Assembly (NCBI GenBank): GCA_017303575.1 | Contig: JAFLCL010000011.1 | Coordinates: forward strand, 1-64,000 | Length of the DNA: 64,000 bases | Direction of reading: 5' to 3' | Origin: Deltaproteobacteria bacterium | Lineage (GTDB): Bacteria; Myxococcota_A; Polyangia; Polyangiales; Sandaracinaceae | Part shown: one piece after another, positions 24,469 to 34,539 of the stretch | Layout: each line of letters opens with the position of its first letter | How positions within the stretch are numbered: position 1 is the first letter of the stretch | Program-made: the position numbers and the translations under genes | The notes under the pieces: generated by a model | Databases searched by the model: none | What the model saw: the letters and a program-made list of their open reading frames with translations, nothing else | Told to the model about the DNA's origin: nothing

Positions 24469-25803
24469 TCAACCCGCGCGTGCTGCAACCGCCGCGAGGA
24501 TCCCTCCTGCCGCTTGGATGCGCACGAGCGCGTCCTCGTCCGCGAGGGAGTCCCGCACCTCGAGCGGCCGCATGGCGTCCCGCGCGAGCGAGCGCGCCGC
24601 CACACGACGGATGGTCGCGTCGGACGAGCTCAGATCGGCACGGAGACGGGCCACACCCTCGTCGTCACCGACGCCCGCGAGCACCACGCCCGCCTGAACG
24701 CCCGTCATTCCATGATCTTCCGCGAGCAGGCGGTGGAGCGCCGTGCGGGCGGCGTCGCGAGAGCCTTCACGCGAGATCAGCGCGCGCGCGAGCGAGAGGC
24801 GCACACCGACGTCGGGCTCCGACTCGACGAGGAGCCGAAGGGCGTGAGTCGTGACCTCGTCGGGCACGAGCGCGACGAGCGCCATCGCAGCCTGGCCGCG
24901 CAGCGTGGGATCGGCGTGCGTGAGCGCGGCAAAGAGGTGGGTGCGCGCGTGGAGCACGTCCTCGTCTGTGGGCATGACGTCGGCCTCGAGGCGCGTCGCG
25001 AGCAGCCGCGCCGCCTCGATCGTGCTCGCGCTCGTCGGAGTCTCGAGCAGCGACGCGACGGTGTCGCGGCCTTCTGCTCGCTGCGCGCGCAAGAGCGACT
25101 CGAGCGCGGCGTTGCGCACCCGAGGCTCGGCGTCCGAGAGGCGATCACGGAGCGCGAGCACTGCCTGCTCGCCGAAGCGACCGAGCGCGCGCGCAGACGT
25201 CGCGCGCACACCGGCGTCCGGATCGATGCGCGCGCGCTCGACGAGCACCGCGAGGATCTCGCTGTCCGGTGCGAGCTCACCCAGACGACCACACGCCGCG
25301 TCCCGCACCTCGCGGGCCGTGTCGGCACACCACGCGACGAGGAGCGCACGATCGTCGTCGGTCGACATGCCGAGCACCGACGCCGCGCGCACGCTCGCAT
25401 CGGGGGAGTCGGCGAAGCCGCGGAGGAGGCGACGCGCGTCGCGATGCCCCACCCGCGCGAGCGCGACGAGCGCCTCGGTCGCCTCGGGACCTGCGCGCGA
25501 CGCCAAGCGCTCGAGCGGCTCACGACCTCGCGTGCCCGCGAGCGAGAGCTGCTGCACCGCCGCCGATCGCCGCGCGGGATCCCCGGATCGCGCCTCCGAC
25601 ACGAGCAGCGCTTCGGCCACGTAGCCGAGCAGTTCTTCGTCGTCGCCATCCCGCGATCGGATGTCCTCGTAGCTCGATCGGGCGGTGTCGAGATCTCCAT
25701 CGCGCGCGGCCTCCGCGACGCGCGCGCGCATGCCGCCCCCGCACCCCACGAGGCTGAGCATCACGACGAGAGCCAGGGACGACGGCGAAGAGCGACGGAT
25801 CAT
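24469..25803 (-). CDS. Lipoprotein with HEAT-like repeats
   Basis: This 444-residue lipoprotein has lipobox LVGC (Cys 21). Almost the whole mature protein is a series of about ten helical pairs with HEAT/PBS-lyase-like words (DPEVRNAALESLL, DAGVRATSARALGRFG, DATIRRVAARSLARDA). Such solenoids act as binding scaffolds; partners are unknown. The ATG at 25803 is chosen because the frame further upstream is Arg/Ser shadow sequence. It lies 28 bases downstream of the large membrane protein gene. Confidence 0.8.
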   Translation of the reverse strand: MIRRSSPSSLALVVMLSLVGCGGGMRARVAEAARDGDLDTARSSYEDIRSRDGDDEELLGYVAEALLVSEARSGDPARRSAAVQQLSLAGTRGREPLERLASRAGPEATEALVALARVGHRDARRLLRGFADSPDASVRAASVLGMSTDDDRALLVAWCADTAREVRDAACGRLGELAPDSEILAVLVERARIDPDAGVRATSARALGRFGEQAVLALRDRLSDAEPRVRNAALESLLRAQRAEGRDTVASLLETPTSASTIEAARLLATRLEADVMPTDEDVLHARTHLFAALTHADPTLRGQAAMALVALVPDEVTTHALRLLVESEPDVGVRLSLARALISREGSRDAARTALHRLLAEDHGMTGVQAGVVLAGVGDDEGVARLRADLSSSDATIRRVAARSLARDAMRPLEVRDSLADEDALVRIQAAGGILAAVAARAG

Positions 25804-25831
25804 CGGCGAACGAAGGTACACGATCGCGCGC

Positions 25832-27949
25832 TCACTCCTCGATCGGCGCGGCGGCGTCGGCCGCGTGGATCGTGCCGAAGAAGCCCTGGAGCAGCTCGGC
25901 GCCCAGTCGATCGAAGGCCTCCGTCGCCATCGCTTCGTAGATGGCGCCCGCGCTCGCGAGATCTTCGCCCGCGTCCATGTGGAACGAGGGCGGTGGCGCG
26001 ACCTCGATGCTGAAGCGCGCGCGCGGCGCCAGCTCGGTGGGTGCGGCGACGTCGGTGGGCGGAGGTGAGGTCGGAGGCGTGCGCATCTCGATGTCGAAGC
26101 GGATGCGGAAGCCGACGAACGCTCGGTCGTCCTGCACGGGCTCGAGGTCGGGACGACGGATGCCCATGCGCGCGAGCGCCGCGGCGAGCCCGGGGTCACC
26201 ACGCATGCCCGGCAGCGCGGCCTCGGGGCTCGAGGTGTAGAGGCGGCCGTCGGGGATCACCTCGTAGACGATGCGGATCTCGGGCTCGCCGCTGTCGTCG
26301 TCCTGATCGCGATCGAGCGCGCTCGTCGCGGCCGCGAGCGCGTCGGGATCCTCGAGGTGCGGTGCGAGGTAGGCCTCACGCTGCTCGGTGGTGAGCAGCG
26401 AGGGCAGCTGATTGCCACGCACCACGGGCAGCACGTCGCGCGGCGCGACCTCCGTGAACGCCTCGCGCAGTCGATCGAACACCAGGGCCTCGCGCTGCTC
26501 CGACAGACGTCGCGAGAACGAGGGCGCGATCGGCTCGACCGCGCGCTCGGCGAGCTCGGACGCGATGCGGTCGAAGTCGCGCAGCGTCTCGCTCGAGGGC
26601 GTGCGGAAGCGGACGAGCACGTCGTGGGTCTCGTGCGCCTCGAGGTACGCAAAGAGCGCGCGGAAGAACGTGATCGCCTCGTCGCGCCCGCCGCGCGCGG
26701 TGATCTCGTCGAGCACGCGGGTGTAGCGCTCGCTCCTGCGACGCGCGGCCTCGGCGGCCTCCGTCGTGCCCGGATGCTCGCGGATCACGAACGCATAGCT
26801 GCCCACGTCGTCGGCCTGGATCGCAGCCGCGAGCGCGAGCCGCGGCAGCCGCTCACGCGCCTCGCCGACCTGCGGCGCATCGGGAAATCGTGCGAGGAAC
26901 GCGCGGAGGCGCCACGCATCGTCGCGCGCGATCGCGAATTCGCCCTCGATCCAGGCCGTGCGCGCGGCGGGCGTGTCGGGGCCCTCGGGATAGGCCGTGA
27001 CGTAGTCACCGAGCGCCACCAGATCGCCGCTCGTCACCGCGCGCTGATAGGCCGCATGCGGCAGCGCGTTCGCCGCGACGTCGGCGGCGTGGACCCCTTC
27101 GTGCTCGACGTAGCAGCGCAGTGCCTCGACGTCGTGAGCGGCGATCGCGCCCTGGAGCGCGATGCGATCGGAGATCGTGTTGCGCGTCACGAGCAGGAGC
27201 GCGCCGAGCACGAGCGCCACGAGGGCGCTCACCACCACGGACCGTGCGACGTCGCTCGCGGGCGCCGCGTGGCTCGCGCGCTCCCACACCGTCGTTCGCT
27301 TGATCTCACCGAGAGGATCTCGTCGTCGCTGATCGCGCGCCGATCCCATCGCAGGCGTGGGCTCGCGCACACGCTCGATCGCGCCGACTGCCTCGTCTGC
27401 CTGGATCGCGGGGATCGAGAGTGTCTCGGCAGGCTCGCTCTCGAGCCAGATCGTGACCTCGGCGTAGGGCGAGAGGGGAAACCGACGCGGCGTGCCCACG
27501 GCCGCGATCGACGACACCGGGACGATACGCATCGCCGCAGCGGCGCTCGCGTGCGCGACGATCACGTCCTCGCTCGTCACGTAGACGCCCGGTGCGATCG
27601 GCATGCGCTGCGACGCGATCCGCGCGCCGATCGCACGCGTGACGGCGTACGCGATCGGCATCGACGCTGTCGCGTAAGCCACGGCCCAGATCCACGTCTG
27701 CATCGGCCAGCACGCGTCGGCGAACGCGGCGAGCGCGAGCGCGACGATGCCCACCAGCGAGAAGGGCAGCATGCCGAGGGCCAGCCGCTCGCGTGCCGCG
27801 AAGCGATCGAGCGCGCGCACCACGGCGCCGCCACTGCCCGCGCCGAGTGACTTCACGAGCTCCGCGCGCTGCGTGTCCGACAGCGACGCGAACGCGATCG
27901 TGCGACCCGACGCGACCGGTCTCTGAGCTTCGGTCTCGCTCTCGCTCAC
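25832..27949 (-). CDS. Large membrane protein of unknown function
   Basis: This 705-residue protein has two close transmembrane helices at about 57-105, a cytosolic beta domain of about 100 residues (with a PH-like strand pattern, VYVTSEDVIVAHA), a third membrane helix near 240-260 and a long helical, probably periplasmic region with TPR-like pairs (YVTAYPEGPDTPAARTAW). The C-terminal 150 residues are beta-rich and Pro-linked. I recognise no named family. It heads a three-gene minus-strand run with the HEAT lipoprotein. Confidence 0.7.
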   Translation of the reverse strand: MSESETEAQRPVASGRTIAFASLSDTQRAELVKSLGAGSGGAVVRALDRFAARERLALGMLPFSLVGIVALALAAFADACWPMQTWIWAVAYATASMPIAYAVTRAIGARIASQRMPIAPGVYVTSEDVIVAHASAAAAMRIVPVSSIAAVGTPRRFPLSPYAEVTIWLESEPAETLSIPAIQADEAVGAIERVREPTPAMGSARDQRRRDPLGEIKRTTVWERASHAAPASDVARSVVVSALVALVLGALLLVTRNTISDRIALQGAIAAHDVEALRCYVEHEGVHAADVAANALPHAAYQRAVTSGDLVALGDYVTAYPEGPDTPAARTAWIEGEFAIARDDAWRLRAFLARFPDAPQVGEARERLPRLALAAAIQADDVGSYAFVIREHPGTTEAAEAARRRSERYTRVLDEITARGGRDEAITFFRALFAYLEAHETHDVLVRFRTPSSETLRDFDRIASELAERAVEPIAPSFSRRLSEQREALVFDRLREAFTEVAPRDVLPVVRGNQLPSLLTTEQREAYLAPHLEDPDALAAATSALDRDQDDDSGEPEIRIVYEVIPDGRLYTSSPEAALPGMRGDPGLAAALARMGIRRPDLEPVQDDRAFVGFRIRFDIEMRTPPTSPPPTDVAAPTELAPRARFSIEVAPPPSFHMDAGEDLASAGAIYEAMATEAFDRLGAELLQGFFGTIHAADAAAPIEE

Positions 27950-28068
27950 GCAGAGGTCCAGTCGTGCTCGATGTCCGCTCGCGGGTCCCGGCGCATGGTC
28001 GGCGATTCTGCCGGAGGTCGAGGGCAGGACGCACCCGCCTCGTGCACGGCCTCCGGTATCGTCCCCTC

Positions 28069-29169
28069 ATGCATCGACTCCGCTCCGCCTCGTGCCTCGT
28101 GTTCGCGACTCTGCTCGGCTGTGGCGGAGGGGAGGCCTCGGACGACGCGAGCGCGCCTCGCGACACGGGCCGCAGCGACGACGCCAGCCCCGCCATGGAC
28201 ACCGGCGAGTCGATCGACGCGCGATCGGCCGACGACACGGGCACGCCGATCGACGCGAGCGCGAGCCCCGACGCGGCGCGACCCGCTCCCTGCAGCGGCA
28301 CGCACGCGCCGCCCGATCTCGACGGAGTGACGCTCACGACGATCGACGCGGTCCCCATCCGTGACGGCTTCGCGCCAGGCTGGGGCATCGTCGAAGGTCC
28401 CGTGTGGATCGGCAATGCGCTGCTCGTCTCGCACTTCGGTGGCGGCGCGACGCCGAGCGCGCGTCTCTACCGCATCGAACCCGACGGCAGCGTGTCAATC
28501 GCGAGGACCGACTCGGGCACGAACGGTCTCGCCCTCGGCTCCGACGGTGCGCTCTACGGCGCGAGCCACGCGCTCGGCGCGATCGTGCGCTTCGATCTCG
28601 ACGACCTCGCGGCCGCACCCACGACGGTGATCGGCGCATACGCCGGCGACCGCTTGAATGGCCCGAACGATCTCGTGATCAGCACGCGCGGCGCGATCTA
28701 CTTCACCGACCCCGACTACCAAGCGCCGAGCCCGAGACCGCAGGAGGCGACACGCGCCTACCGCTTCGCAGACGGCGTGCTCGAGGTGATCGCCGAGGAT
28801 CTCACGCAGCCCAACGGCATCGCGCTCTCGCTCGACGAGCGCACGCTCTACCTCGGTCACTCGGGCGGCCTCGTGCGCTACCCGCTCGACGAAGACGGCG
28901 CGATCGCGGGCATGCGCACGCCGATCGCTGCGATCACCCGCGGCGTGGATGGCCTCGGTCGCGACTGCGCAGGCGATCTCTACGTGACCACGAACGGCAG
29001 CGTCGTGGTGCTCCGCGCCGATGGAACGGAGCTCGGCCGCCTCGACGCACCCGGCGCCACGAACGTCGCGTTCGGTGGCCTCGACGGCCGCACCCTCTAC
29101 GTCACCTCGCTCGGCGATCCCCCGCGCCTCCGCACAGCGACCCTCGACGTGATCGGGCTCCCCGACTGA
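28069..29169 (+). CDS. SMP-30/gluconolactonase-like beta-propeller lipoprotein
   Basis: This 366-residue lipoprotein has lipobox LLGC (Cys 18), an Asp/Ser/Ala-rich linker (to about 80) and a six-bladed propeller of the SMP-30/gluconolactonase/LRE type. Family words include GIVEGPVWIGNALLVSHF, RLNGPNDLVISTRGAIYFTDP and AEDLTQPNGIALSLDERTLY; the Glu and the two Asn/Asp metal ligands are thus present. It probably acts on a lactone or ester outside the cytoplasm. ATG at 28069 matches the signal peptide. It converges on kbl with 6 bases between stops. Confidence 0.85.
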   Translation: MHRLRSASCLVFATLLGCGGGEASDDASAPRDTGRSDDASPAMDTGESIDARSADDTGTPIDASASPDAARPAPCSGTHAPPDLDGVTLTTIDAVPIRDGFAPGWGIVEGPVWIGNALLVSHFGGGATPSARLYRIEPDGSVSIARTDSGTNGLALGSDGALYGASHALGAIVRFDLDDLAAAPTTVIGAYAGDRLNGPNDLVISTRGAIYFTDPDYQAPSPRPQEATRAYRFADGVLEVIAEDLTQPNGIALSLDERTLYLGHSGGLVRYPLDEDGAIAGMRTPIAAITRGVDGLGRDCAGDLYVTTNGSVVVLRADGTELGRLDAPGATNVAFGGLDGRTLYVTSLGDPPRLRTATLDVIGLPD

Positions 29170-29175
29170 CCAACC

Positions 29176-30369
29176 TCAGGATACGAGGCCCATCTCGCGG
29201 CCGATCTCCGTGAACGCGGCGACCGCGCGATCCACGTGCGCGGGCTCGTGGGCCGCCGACATCTGCGTGCGAATGCGGGCCTGACCACGCGGCACGACGG
29301 GGAACGAGAACCCGATCACGTAGATGCCGCGCGCCATCATGCGCTGTGCCATGTCGCTCGCGACCTTCGCGTCGCCGAGCATCACCGGGATGATCGGATG
29401 ACCCGCGCCCGCGAGCGTGAAGCCGGCCTTCGACATGCCCTCGCGGAAGCGCGCGGAGTTGTCGCGCACACGCTGACGAAGCGCGTCGCCCTCCTCGAGG
29501 AGGTCGAGGCACGCGATCGTCGTCTTCGCGATCACCGGCGCGAGCGTGTTCGAGAACAAGTACGGGCGGCTGCGCTGTCGCAGCCACGCGACGATCTCCT
29601 TGCGGCCCGAGGTGTAGCCGCCGCTCGCGCCGCCGAGCGCCTTGCCGAGGGTGCCGGTGATCACGTCGATGCGACCCATGACGCCCGCGAGCTCGTGCGT
29701 GCCTCGACCCTTCTCGCCCACGAAGCCCACCGCGTGGCTGTCGTCGACCATCGTCATCGCGCCGTAACGATCGGCGAGGTCGCAGAGCGACGCGAGGTCC
29801 GCGATGACGCCGTCCATCGAGAACACGCCATCGGTCGCCACGAGGATGCGCTCGGCCCCGTCCGCGCGCGCCTGCTTCAGCTGCGCCTCGAGGTCGTTCA
29901 TGTCGTTGTTGGCGTACCGGTAGCGCTTGGCCTTGCTGAGGCGCACGCCGTCGATGATCGAGGCGTGGTTGAGGGCGTCCGAGACGATCGCGTCCTTCTC
30001 GCCGAGCAGCGTCTCGAAGAGGCCGCCGTTCGCGTCGAAGCAGCTCGAGTAGAGGATCGTGTCCTCGGTGCCGAGGAACTTCGACAGGCGCGCCTCGAGC
30101 TCTTTGTGCACGTCCTGCGTCCCGCAGATGAAGCGCACCGACGCCATGCCGTAGCCGTACTTCGGGATCGCCTCGAGCGCGGCCTCGATCAGGCGCGGGT
30201 GGTTCGCGAGGCCGAGGTAGTTGTTCGCGCAGAAGTTGAGGACCTCGCGGCCCTCGGAGCGGATCACCGCGTCCTGCGGCGAGACGATCACGCGCTCCTG
30301 CTTGAAGAGCCCCTGCTCCTTCAGGCCTTCGAGCTCGCGAGCGAGATGATCGAGGTAGGCGCGATCCAT
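29176..30369 (-). CDS. kbl: Glycine C-acetyltransferase (2-amino-3-ketobutyrate CoA ligase)
   Basis: This 397-residue PLP enzyme converts 2-amino-3-ketobutyrate and CoA to glycine and acetyl-CoA in threonine breakdown. The PLP Lys is residue 243 in [10 protein letters not shown]; other family words are [23 protein letters not shown] and [10 protein letters not shown]. The ATG at 30369 ([10 protein letters not shown]) matches the usual N-terminus. Threonine dehydrogenase (tdh), its usual partner, is not next to it in this window. Confidence 0.93.
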   Translation of the reverse strand: MDRAYLDHLARELEGLKEQGLFKQERVIVSPQDAVIRSEGREVLNFCANNYLGLANHPRLIEAALEAIPKYGYGMASVRFICGTQDVHKELEARLSKFLGTEDTILYSSCFDANGGLFETLLGEKDAIVSDALNHASIIDGVRLSKAKRYRYANNDMNDLEAQLKQARADGAERILVATDGVFSMDGVIADLASLCDLADRYGAMTMVDDSHAVGFVGEKGRGTHELAGVMGRIDVITGTLGKALGGASGGYTSGRKEIVAWLRQRSRPYLFSNTLAPVIAKTTIACLDLLEEGDALRQRVRDNSARFREGMSKAGFTLAGAGHPIIPVMLGDAKVASDMAQRMMARGIYVIGFSFPVVPRGQARIRTQMSAAHEPAHVDRAVAAFTEIGREMGLVS

Positions 30370-30458
30370 GACGATGTCCTCCGAGAGAGGCGCCGACACT
30401 ACCCGGACGAACGCGCGTACGCGACGAGGACGGCGCGGGATCGACGTACGCTCGGCGG

Positions 30459-30791
30459 ATGAGCGACGTCGAGTCCGTCACCCTCACGTTCTTCGCGCCC
30501 GTGCCTCGCGGGCACGAGCTCCACTACGCGACGTTTCACCTGGGCGAGTCCGGTGTGAAGGTCGCGTTCGTCCACGACGTCACGGCAGGCGTGCTCTACG
30601 CGAGCGATCGCCTCGCGGGACCGCTCGGGAGCCACGCGGCGGTGCAGGATCCGCTCGGCGTGCTCTCGAAGTTCTCGTGGATCCTCGACCACCAGGACCG
30701 CGGTCGGTCGCTGGGGTCGATGTGCTCGGCCGAGGGCGACCAGACACGCACACGGCTCTTCTTCACGCGCGAGGTCGCCGGCTACCGCTGA
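30459..30791 (+). CDS. Small protein of unknown function
   Basis: A 110-residue cytosolic-looking protein, beta-rich at the start ([22 protein letters not shown]) with no signal or membrane segment. It is divergent from kbl across 89 bases. No family recognised; codon use matches the neighbours, which supports it being real. Confidence 0.5.
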   Translation: MSDVESVTLTFFAPVPRGHELHYATFHLGESGVKVAFVHDVTAGVLYASDRLAGPLGSHAAVQDPLGVLSKFSWILDHQDRGRSLGSMCSAEGDQTRTRLFFTREVAGYR

Positions 30792-30815
30792 GCACGCTCA
30801 CGTCACCGGGGCCGC

Positions 30816-31625
30816 TCACTGCGGGGCGCAGTAACGCCGGTTCATGGGATCGGACTCGATGAACGTGCAGCGCTCCGTCGATCGACAGGGCTCCTCCGCG
30901 TCGCAGATGCGGTAGCACGCATAGTTGCCCGTCGTTCGACTGCCGAGGCAGATGTCGTAGGGGGAGCCGCCGCAGTCGGTGTCGCTCTCGCACGACTGCC
31001 GACACGCCATCGCCCCCGACGGTCCGTCGCAGTGGCGACAGGTCGCGTCGTCCATCGTGCACGCCGTCCCCGCCGCGACCTGACAGGCTCGCGGGCTCGT
31101 GCCTTCGGGAGAGCCCGAGCAATTGGCCGACGCGCACTGATCGTTGCCCTCGCAGGTCTCACCCAGCTCGCGAGGCACGATGCAGGCGGGGTAGCCCTCG
31201 ACGTACGAGCACAGCCGGCCCCCGTCGCATCCACACACGAAGCAGTGCTCGCCCTCGGGATCGGTCACCATCGCGCACGGGGTGATCTGGCCATCGACAC
31301 ACGCACGCCCCATCTCCCACTCGACGCCTCCCGACGGGCTGTCGACGAGGAAGTCGAAGTCGCCGCTGCACGCGGTGCTGCAGCGACGTCCTCGCGTGAA
31401 GTCGCTCTCGTAGTCGCAGAGCTCGTTCGCGGCACAGTCGTCGTCCGATTCGCAGCCTGGCTCGCAGAGCCCGGACGCGCCGCAGTGTTCGCTCACGCAG
31501 TCCGTCGCGTCCGCGCACACTGCCCCGATCTCGCAGCTGGCCCGCGCCGTCTCGGCGCACGGCGCCGGCGCACACGCCGAGCACGCGAACACACCGAGCA
31601 CCACCCACATCACCGATCGATTCAT
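30816..31625 (-). CDS. Cys-rich secreted lipoprotein
   Basis: This 269-residue protein has lipobox CSAC (Cys 18) and about 35 further cysteines in repeats of the type C..D.DC....C, as in myxobacterial surface proteins with Dickkopf-like modules (GLCEPGCESDDDCAANELC, CRQSCESDTDCGGSPYDIC). The ATG at 31625 is preceded by GGAGGG at a good distance; an alternative GTG lies two codons upstream. Likely surface-exposed, disulfide-stabilised; role unknown. Confidence 0.72.
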   Translation of the reverse strand: MNRSVMWVVLGVFACSACAPAPCAETARASCEIGAVCADATDCVSEHCGASGLCEPGCESDDDCAANELCDYESDFTRGRRCSTACSGDFDFLVDSPSGGVEWEMGRACVDGQITPCAMVTDPEGEHCFVCGCDGGRLCSYVEGYPACIVPRELGETCEGNDQCASANCSGSPEGTSPRACQVAAGTACTMDDATCRHCDGPSGAMACRQSCESDTDCGGSPYDICLGSRTTGNYACYRICDAEEPCRSTERCTFIESDPMNRRYCAPQ

Positions 31626-31711
31626 GGTCACCCTCCGACGGCGAGGGTAACGAGCCTCGCAGCGAGGTCCAAGCGCGTAACGAGCGCGCTCGCGATCCGT
31701 AGACCTCGCAC

Positions 31712-32545
31712 ATGCGTACCGACGACATGCCCGAATCGCCCCGTGCCTCCGAGCCGCGCGAGCCCGATCCGCAGCCGTCCGCGGAGGATCGCATCCCGCG
31801 TGGTGGCTTTCCGTGGCTCACGGTGGCCTTGATCGTCGTGGGCCTCGGTGCGCTTGCGTCGAGCACGATGATGACGCCCGCCGTGATGGGCCAGCACGCG
31901 ACCACGATGCCCTCACGCGAGCGCGCGCTCCGTGGTCGCGCGACACCGATCCCCACCGCCACCGAGCACTTCGTGTTCCACACGCCGCTCGCTGGCCCCT
32001 TCCCCGCCGGCAGCGAGCGCGCGTACTTCGCGATGGGCTGCTTCTGGGGCGCGGAGCGTCACTTCTGGACGATCCCGGGCGTCGTCTCCACGGCCGTCGG
32101 CTACATGGGCGGCTACACGCCGAACGCGACGTACGAAGAAGTGTGCAGCGGTGACACGGGGCACGCGGAGATCGTGAGCGTCGTCTACGACCCGCGACGT
32201 GTGCGCTTCCCCGAGCTCTTGCGCACGTTCTGGGAGAGCCACGATCCGACGCAGGGCATGCGTCAGGGCAACGACGTGGGCACCCAGTACCGATCGGCGA
32301 TCTACACGACGACGCCCGCGCAGCTCGCCGCGGCACGACGCAGCGTCGAGGTGTACCAGGCAGCGCTCAGCCGCGACGGCTTCGGCGCGATCACCACCGA
32401 GGTGCGACCGGCGAGCGAGGCGGGCGCGTTCTACTTCGCCGAGGACTATCACCAGCAGTACCTCGCGAAGAACCCGAACGGCTACTGCGGGCACGGGGGC
32501 ACGGGCACCAGCTGCCCCATCGGTCTCGTTCCCTACGACGGCTGA
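31712..32545 (+). CDS. msrA: Membrane-anchored peptide methionine (S)-S-oxide reductase
   Basis: This 277-residue protein has a transmembrane segment at about 35-58 and a C-terminal MsrA domain. The catalytic Cys is residue 110 in GCFWG, and the resolving Cys residues are in [13 protein letters not shown] near the end. The N-terminal anchor suggests repair of oxidised methionine in envelope proteins rather than in the cytosol. An alternative ATG lies 15 bases downstream. No msrB is adjacent. Confidence 0.92.
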   Translation: MRTDDMPESPRASEPREPDPQPSAEDRIPRGGFPWLTVALIVVGLGALASSTMMTPAVMGQHATTMPSRERALRGRATPIPTATEHFVFHTPLAGPFPAGSERAYFAMGCFWGAERHFWTIPGVVSTAVGYMGGYTPNATYEEVCSGDTGHAEIVSVVYDPRRVRFPELLRTFWESHDPTQGMRQGNDVGTQYRSAIYTTTPAQLAAARRSVEVYQAALSRDGFGAITTEVRPASEAGAFYFAEDYHQQYLAKNPNGYCGHGGTGTSCPIGLVPYDG

Positions 32546-32697
32546 TCGCACGAGCGTCCCCACATCTTCGGGCGGCCCCGCGTGCGGACTGTGCGTGACC
32601 GACGCGACGTCTTCGCCACACGACGAGGCAGCACGCGGCGAGATCGGGCGGCGACGCGCGTGATCGGCGGTGCACGGAGTTTGCTGAGCCTGTGCGC

Positions 32698-33420
32698 ATG
32701 TCACAGCTCCACACCGAATGGACCGTGCTCCCCCACGGTCCCCTCACGCACTTCGATGACGACATCGCGACGGTCCAAGGGGATCTGTCGATGCCGCTGG
32801 GACACTTTCCGAGACGCATGACCGTCGTGCGATTGCGGGACGGAGGCCTCGTGATCTTCAGCGCGATCGCGCTCGAGGATCACGAGATGCGATGGCTCGA
32901 GAGCTGGGGGCGACCCGCGTTCCTCGTGGTGCCCAACGCGCTCCATCGCATCGACGCCAAGGCATGGAAGGACCGCTACCCCACGCTCCGCGTCATCGCG
33001 CCGGCGGGCGCGCGCGGCAAGGTGGAGGAGGTGGTGCACGTCGACGACACGCAGGGGAGCTTCGGCGACCCGAGCGTTCGTCTCGTGATCGTCCCTGGCA
33101 CGCGCGAGGGCGAGGCCGCGCTGGAGGTGGATCGCAGCGGCGGCACCACGCTCGTGGTGAACGACGTGGTGTGGAACCTCTCGCACCGCGGCGGTCTGAG
33201 CGGCTGGGTCCTCGGCGCCGTGGGCATGACGCACGACACGCCCCACCTGCCTCGCTTCGTCGAGAAGCTCTCGGTGCACGACGCACGCGCGCTCGCCGAT
33301 CAGCTCGACGCGTGGGCCGCTCTGCCGCGCCTTCGTCGCGTGCTGGTCTCTCACGGTGAAGAGATCACGACCGAGCCCGCAGAGGCGCTCCGGCGCATCG
33401 CTCGACATCTACGTCACTGA
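32698..33420 (+). CDS. DUF4336-like MBL-fold protein
   Basis: A 240-residue cytosolic protein with words of the DUF4336 family (PRRMTVVRLRDGGLVIFSAI, FLVVPNALHRIDAKAWKDRYP). This family has the metallo-beta-lactamase shape but lacks the full HxHxDH ligand set, and so does this one. The ATG at 32698 is chosen over a GTG two codons earlier. Function unknown. Confidence 0.72.
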   Translation: MSQLHTEWTVLPHGPLTHFDDDIATVQGDLSMPLGHFPRRMTVVRLRDGGLVIFSAIALEDHEMRWLESWGRPAFLVVPNALHRIDAKAWKDRYPTLRVIAPAGARGKVEEVVHVDDTQGSFGDPSVRLVIVPGTREGEAALEVDRSGGTTLVVNDVVWNLSHRGGLSGWVLGAVGMTHDTPHLPRFVEKLSVHDARALADQLDAWAALPRLRRVLVSHGEEITTEPAEALRRIARHLRH

Positions 33421-33552
33421 CCTCGTGCGCTCGGTCGACTCGGACCTCGGGCGTCGCGGGCGCCCATGTGACTTCGCTCGACGACGCACCGTCCGCGCAG
33501 TGACGACGCGTCGTTGACGAGTGCGCAGCACACCTCCGATGCTTCCGTGCGC

Positions 33553-34539
33553 ATGGCGCGGTGGGTCAGCAGGCTCGGGGTGGCAGCGGTGCTCGCGTGG
33601 GCGAGTCTGGGCGCGACCGCCACGGCGCAAGTCCGCACGGGCGATCCTGTCGAGACGCATCGACACGCGTTCGAGGGAGAGCTCGACGCTGGTCTCGGAG
33701 TCCTCCGCACCGAGCCGCCACCCGTCTGTCTGCCCGGTCTCGCGTGCGACCTCGGCCCGAGCTTGCGCACCAACGCGTTCGGGACACTCGTGCTCGACGC
33801 CACGACGCGCTTGGCCACGCTCGATCAGGATCTCTTCCTCGAGGTCGATGGCGATGCCCGCCTCGGGCTCGTGGAGTCGTTCCGAGACGATGGGTCGTGG
33901 AACGGCTTCTGGCTCGGCAACGCATGGGCCGCGCTCGCGCTCGCGCATCGTCGCGCAGACTTCACGCTGCGCGGCGCGATCGGCGTCGCGCTGCCGCTGC
34001 GGACGATCCACTGGACGGTGATCGATCGCCCCGTGCCCGGCGCATGGCTCGGCTGGGACGCGTGGCTCTCGGTGTGGGGCGTGGTGCCCGTCGGCTTCAC
34101 GGGCCTCGCCGAGTGGAGGCAGCGCGACCTCCAGGTCGGCATCGACACCGCGCTCCTCGTCGCTCCCTCGTTCTCGTTCCCCACCACACTGAGCGCGTCG
34201 CCGCCGCGAGGCGTCTTCGGGTACCTCGGCGTCGGAGGTTGGATCGCCGGACGCCTCGACGCGCACGTGCAGCTCGGTGTGCGCGTCCACGTCGTGGGCA
34301 CCATGCACGTCAGCGACATCGAGTGCTCGCCCGACGACTTCGCGAGCGAGTGTCGATCGGGCACCCGCGCATCGTTCGACGCGACGCTCGGCGTGATCCC
34401 GTTCGTGCGGCTGCCGTTCGGTCCCGGCTACGTCGAGGCGCGCTTGGCGATCGGCGTGATCGAGCCGTACGGCCCGCCGGTCGTCGGCGCGTTCCAGACG
34501 TACACGCTCACCGTGCGCGGTGGGCTCACGTGGGACTGA
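33553..34539 (+). CDS. Predicted outer-membrane beta-barrel protein
   Basis: A 328-residue protein with a Sec signal peptide (ending near ATATAQ) and alternating strands with aromatic ends through the whole mature part; the last strand ends LTVRGGLTWD. One Cys pair lies near residue 45-52 and another near 255-265. No family recognised. Its stop abuts the convergent cyclase gene in a TGATCA. The ATG at 33553 gives a good signal peptide; a TTG at 33514 is in frame upstream. Confidence 0.6.
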   Translation: MARWVSRLGVAAVLAWASLGATATAQVRTGDPVETHRHAFEGELDAGLGVLRTEPPPVCLPGLACDLGPSLRTNAFGTLVLDATTRLATLDQDLFLEVDGDARLGLVESFRDDGSWNGFWLGNAWAALALAHRRADFTLRGAIGVALPLRTIHWTVIDRPVPGAWLGWDAWLSVWGVVPVGFTGLAEWRQRDLQVGIDTALLVAPSFSFPTTLSASPPRGVFGYLGVGGWIAGRLDAHVQLGVRVHVVGTMHVSDIECSPDDFASECRSGTRASFDATLGVIPFVRLPFGPGYVEARLAIGVIEPYGPPVVGAFQTYTLTVRGGLTWD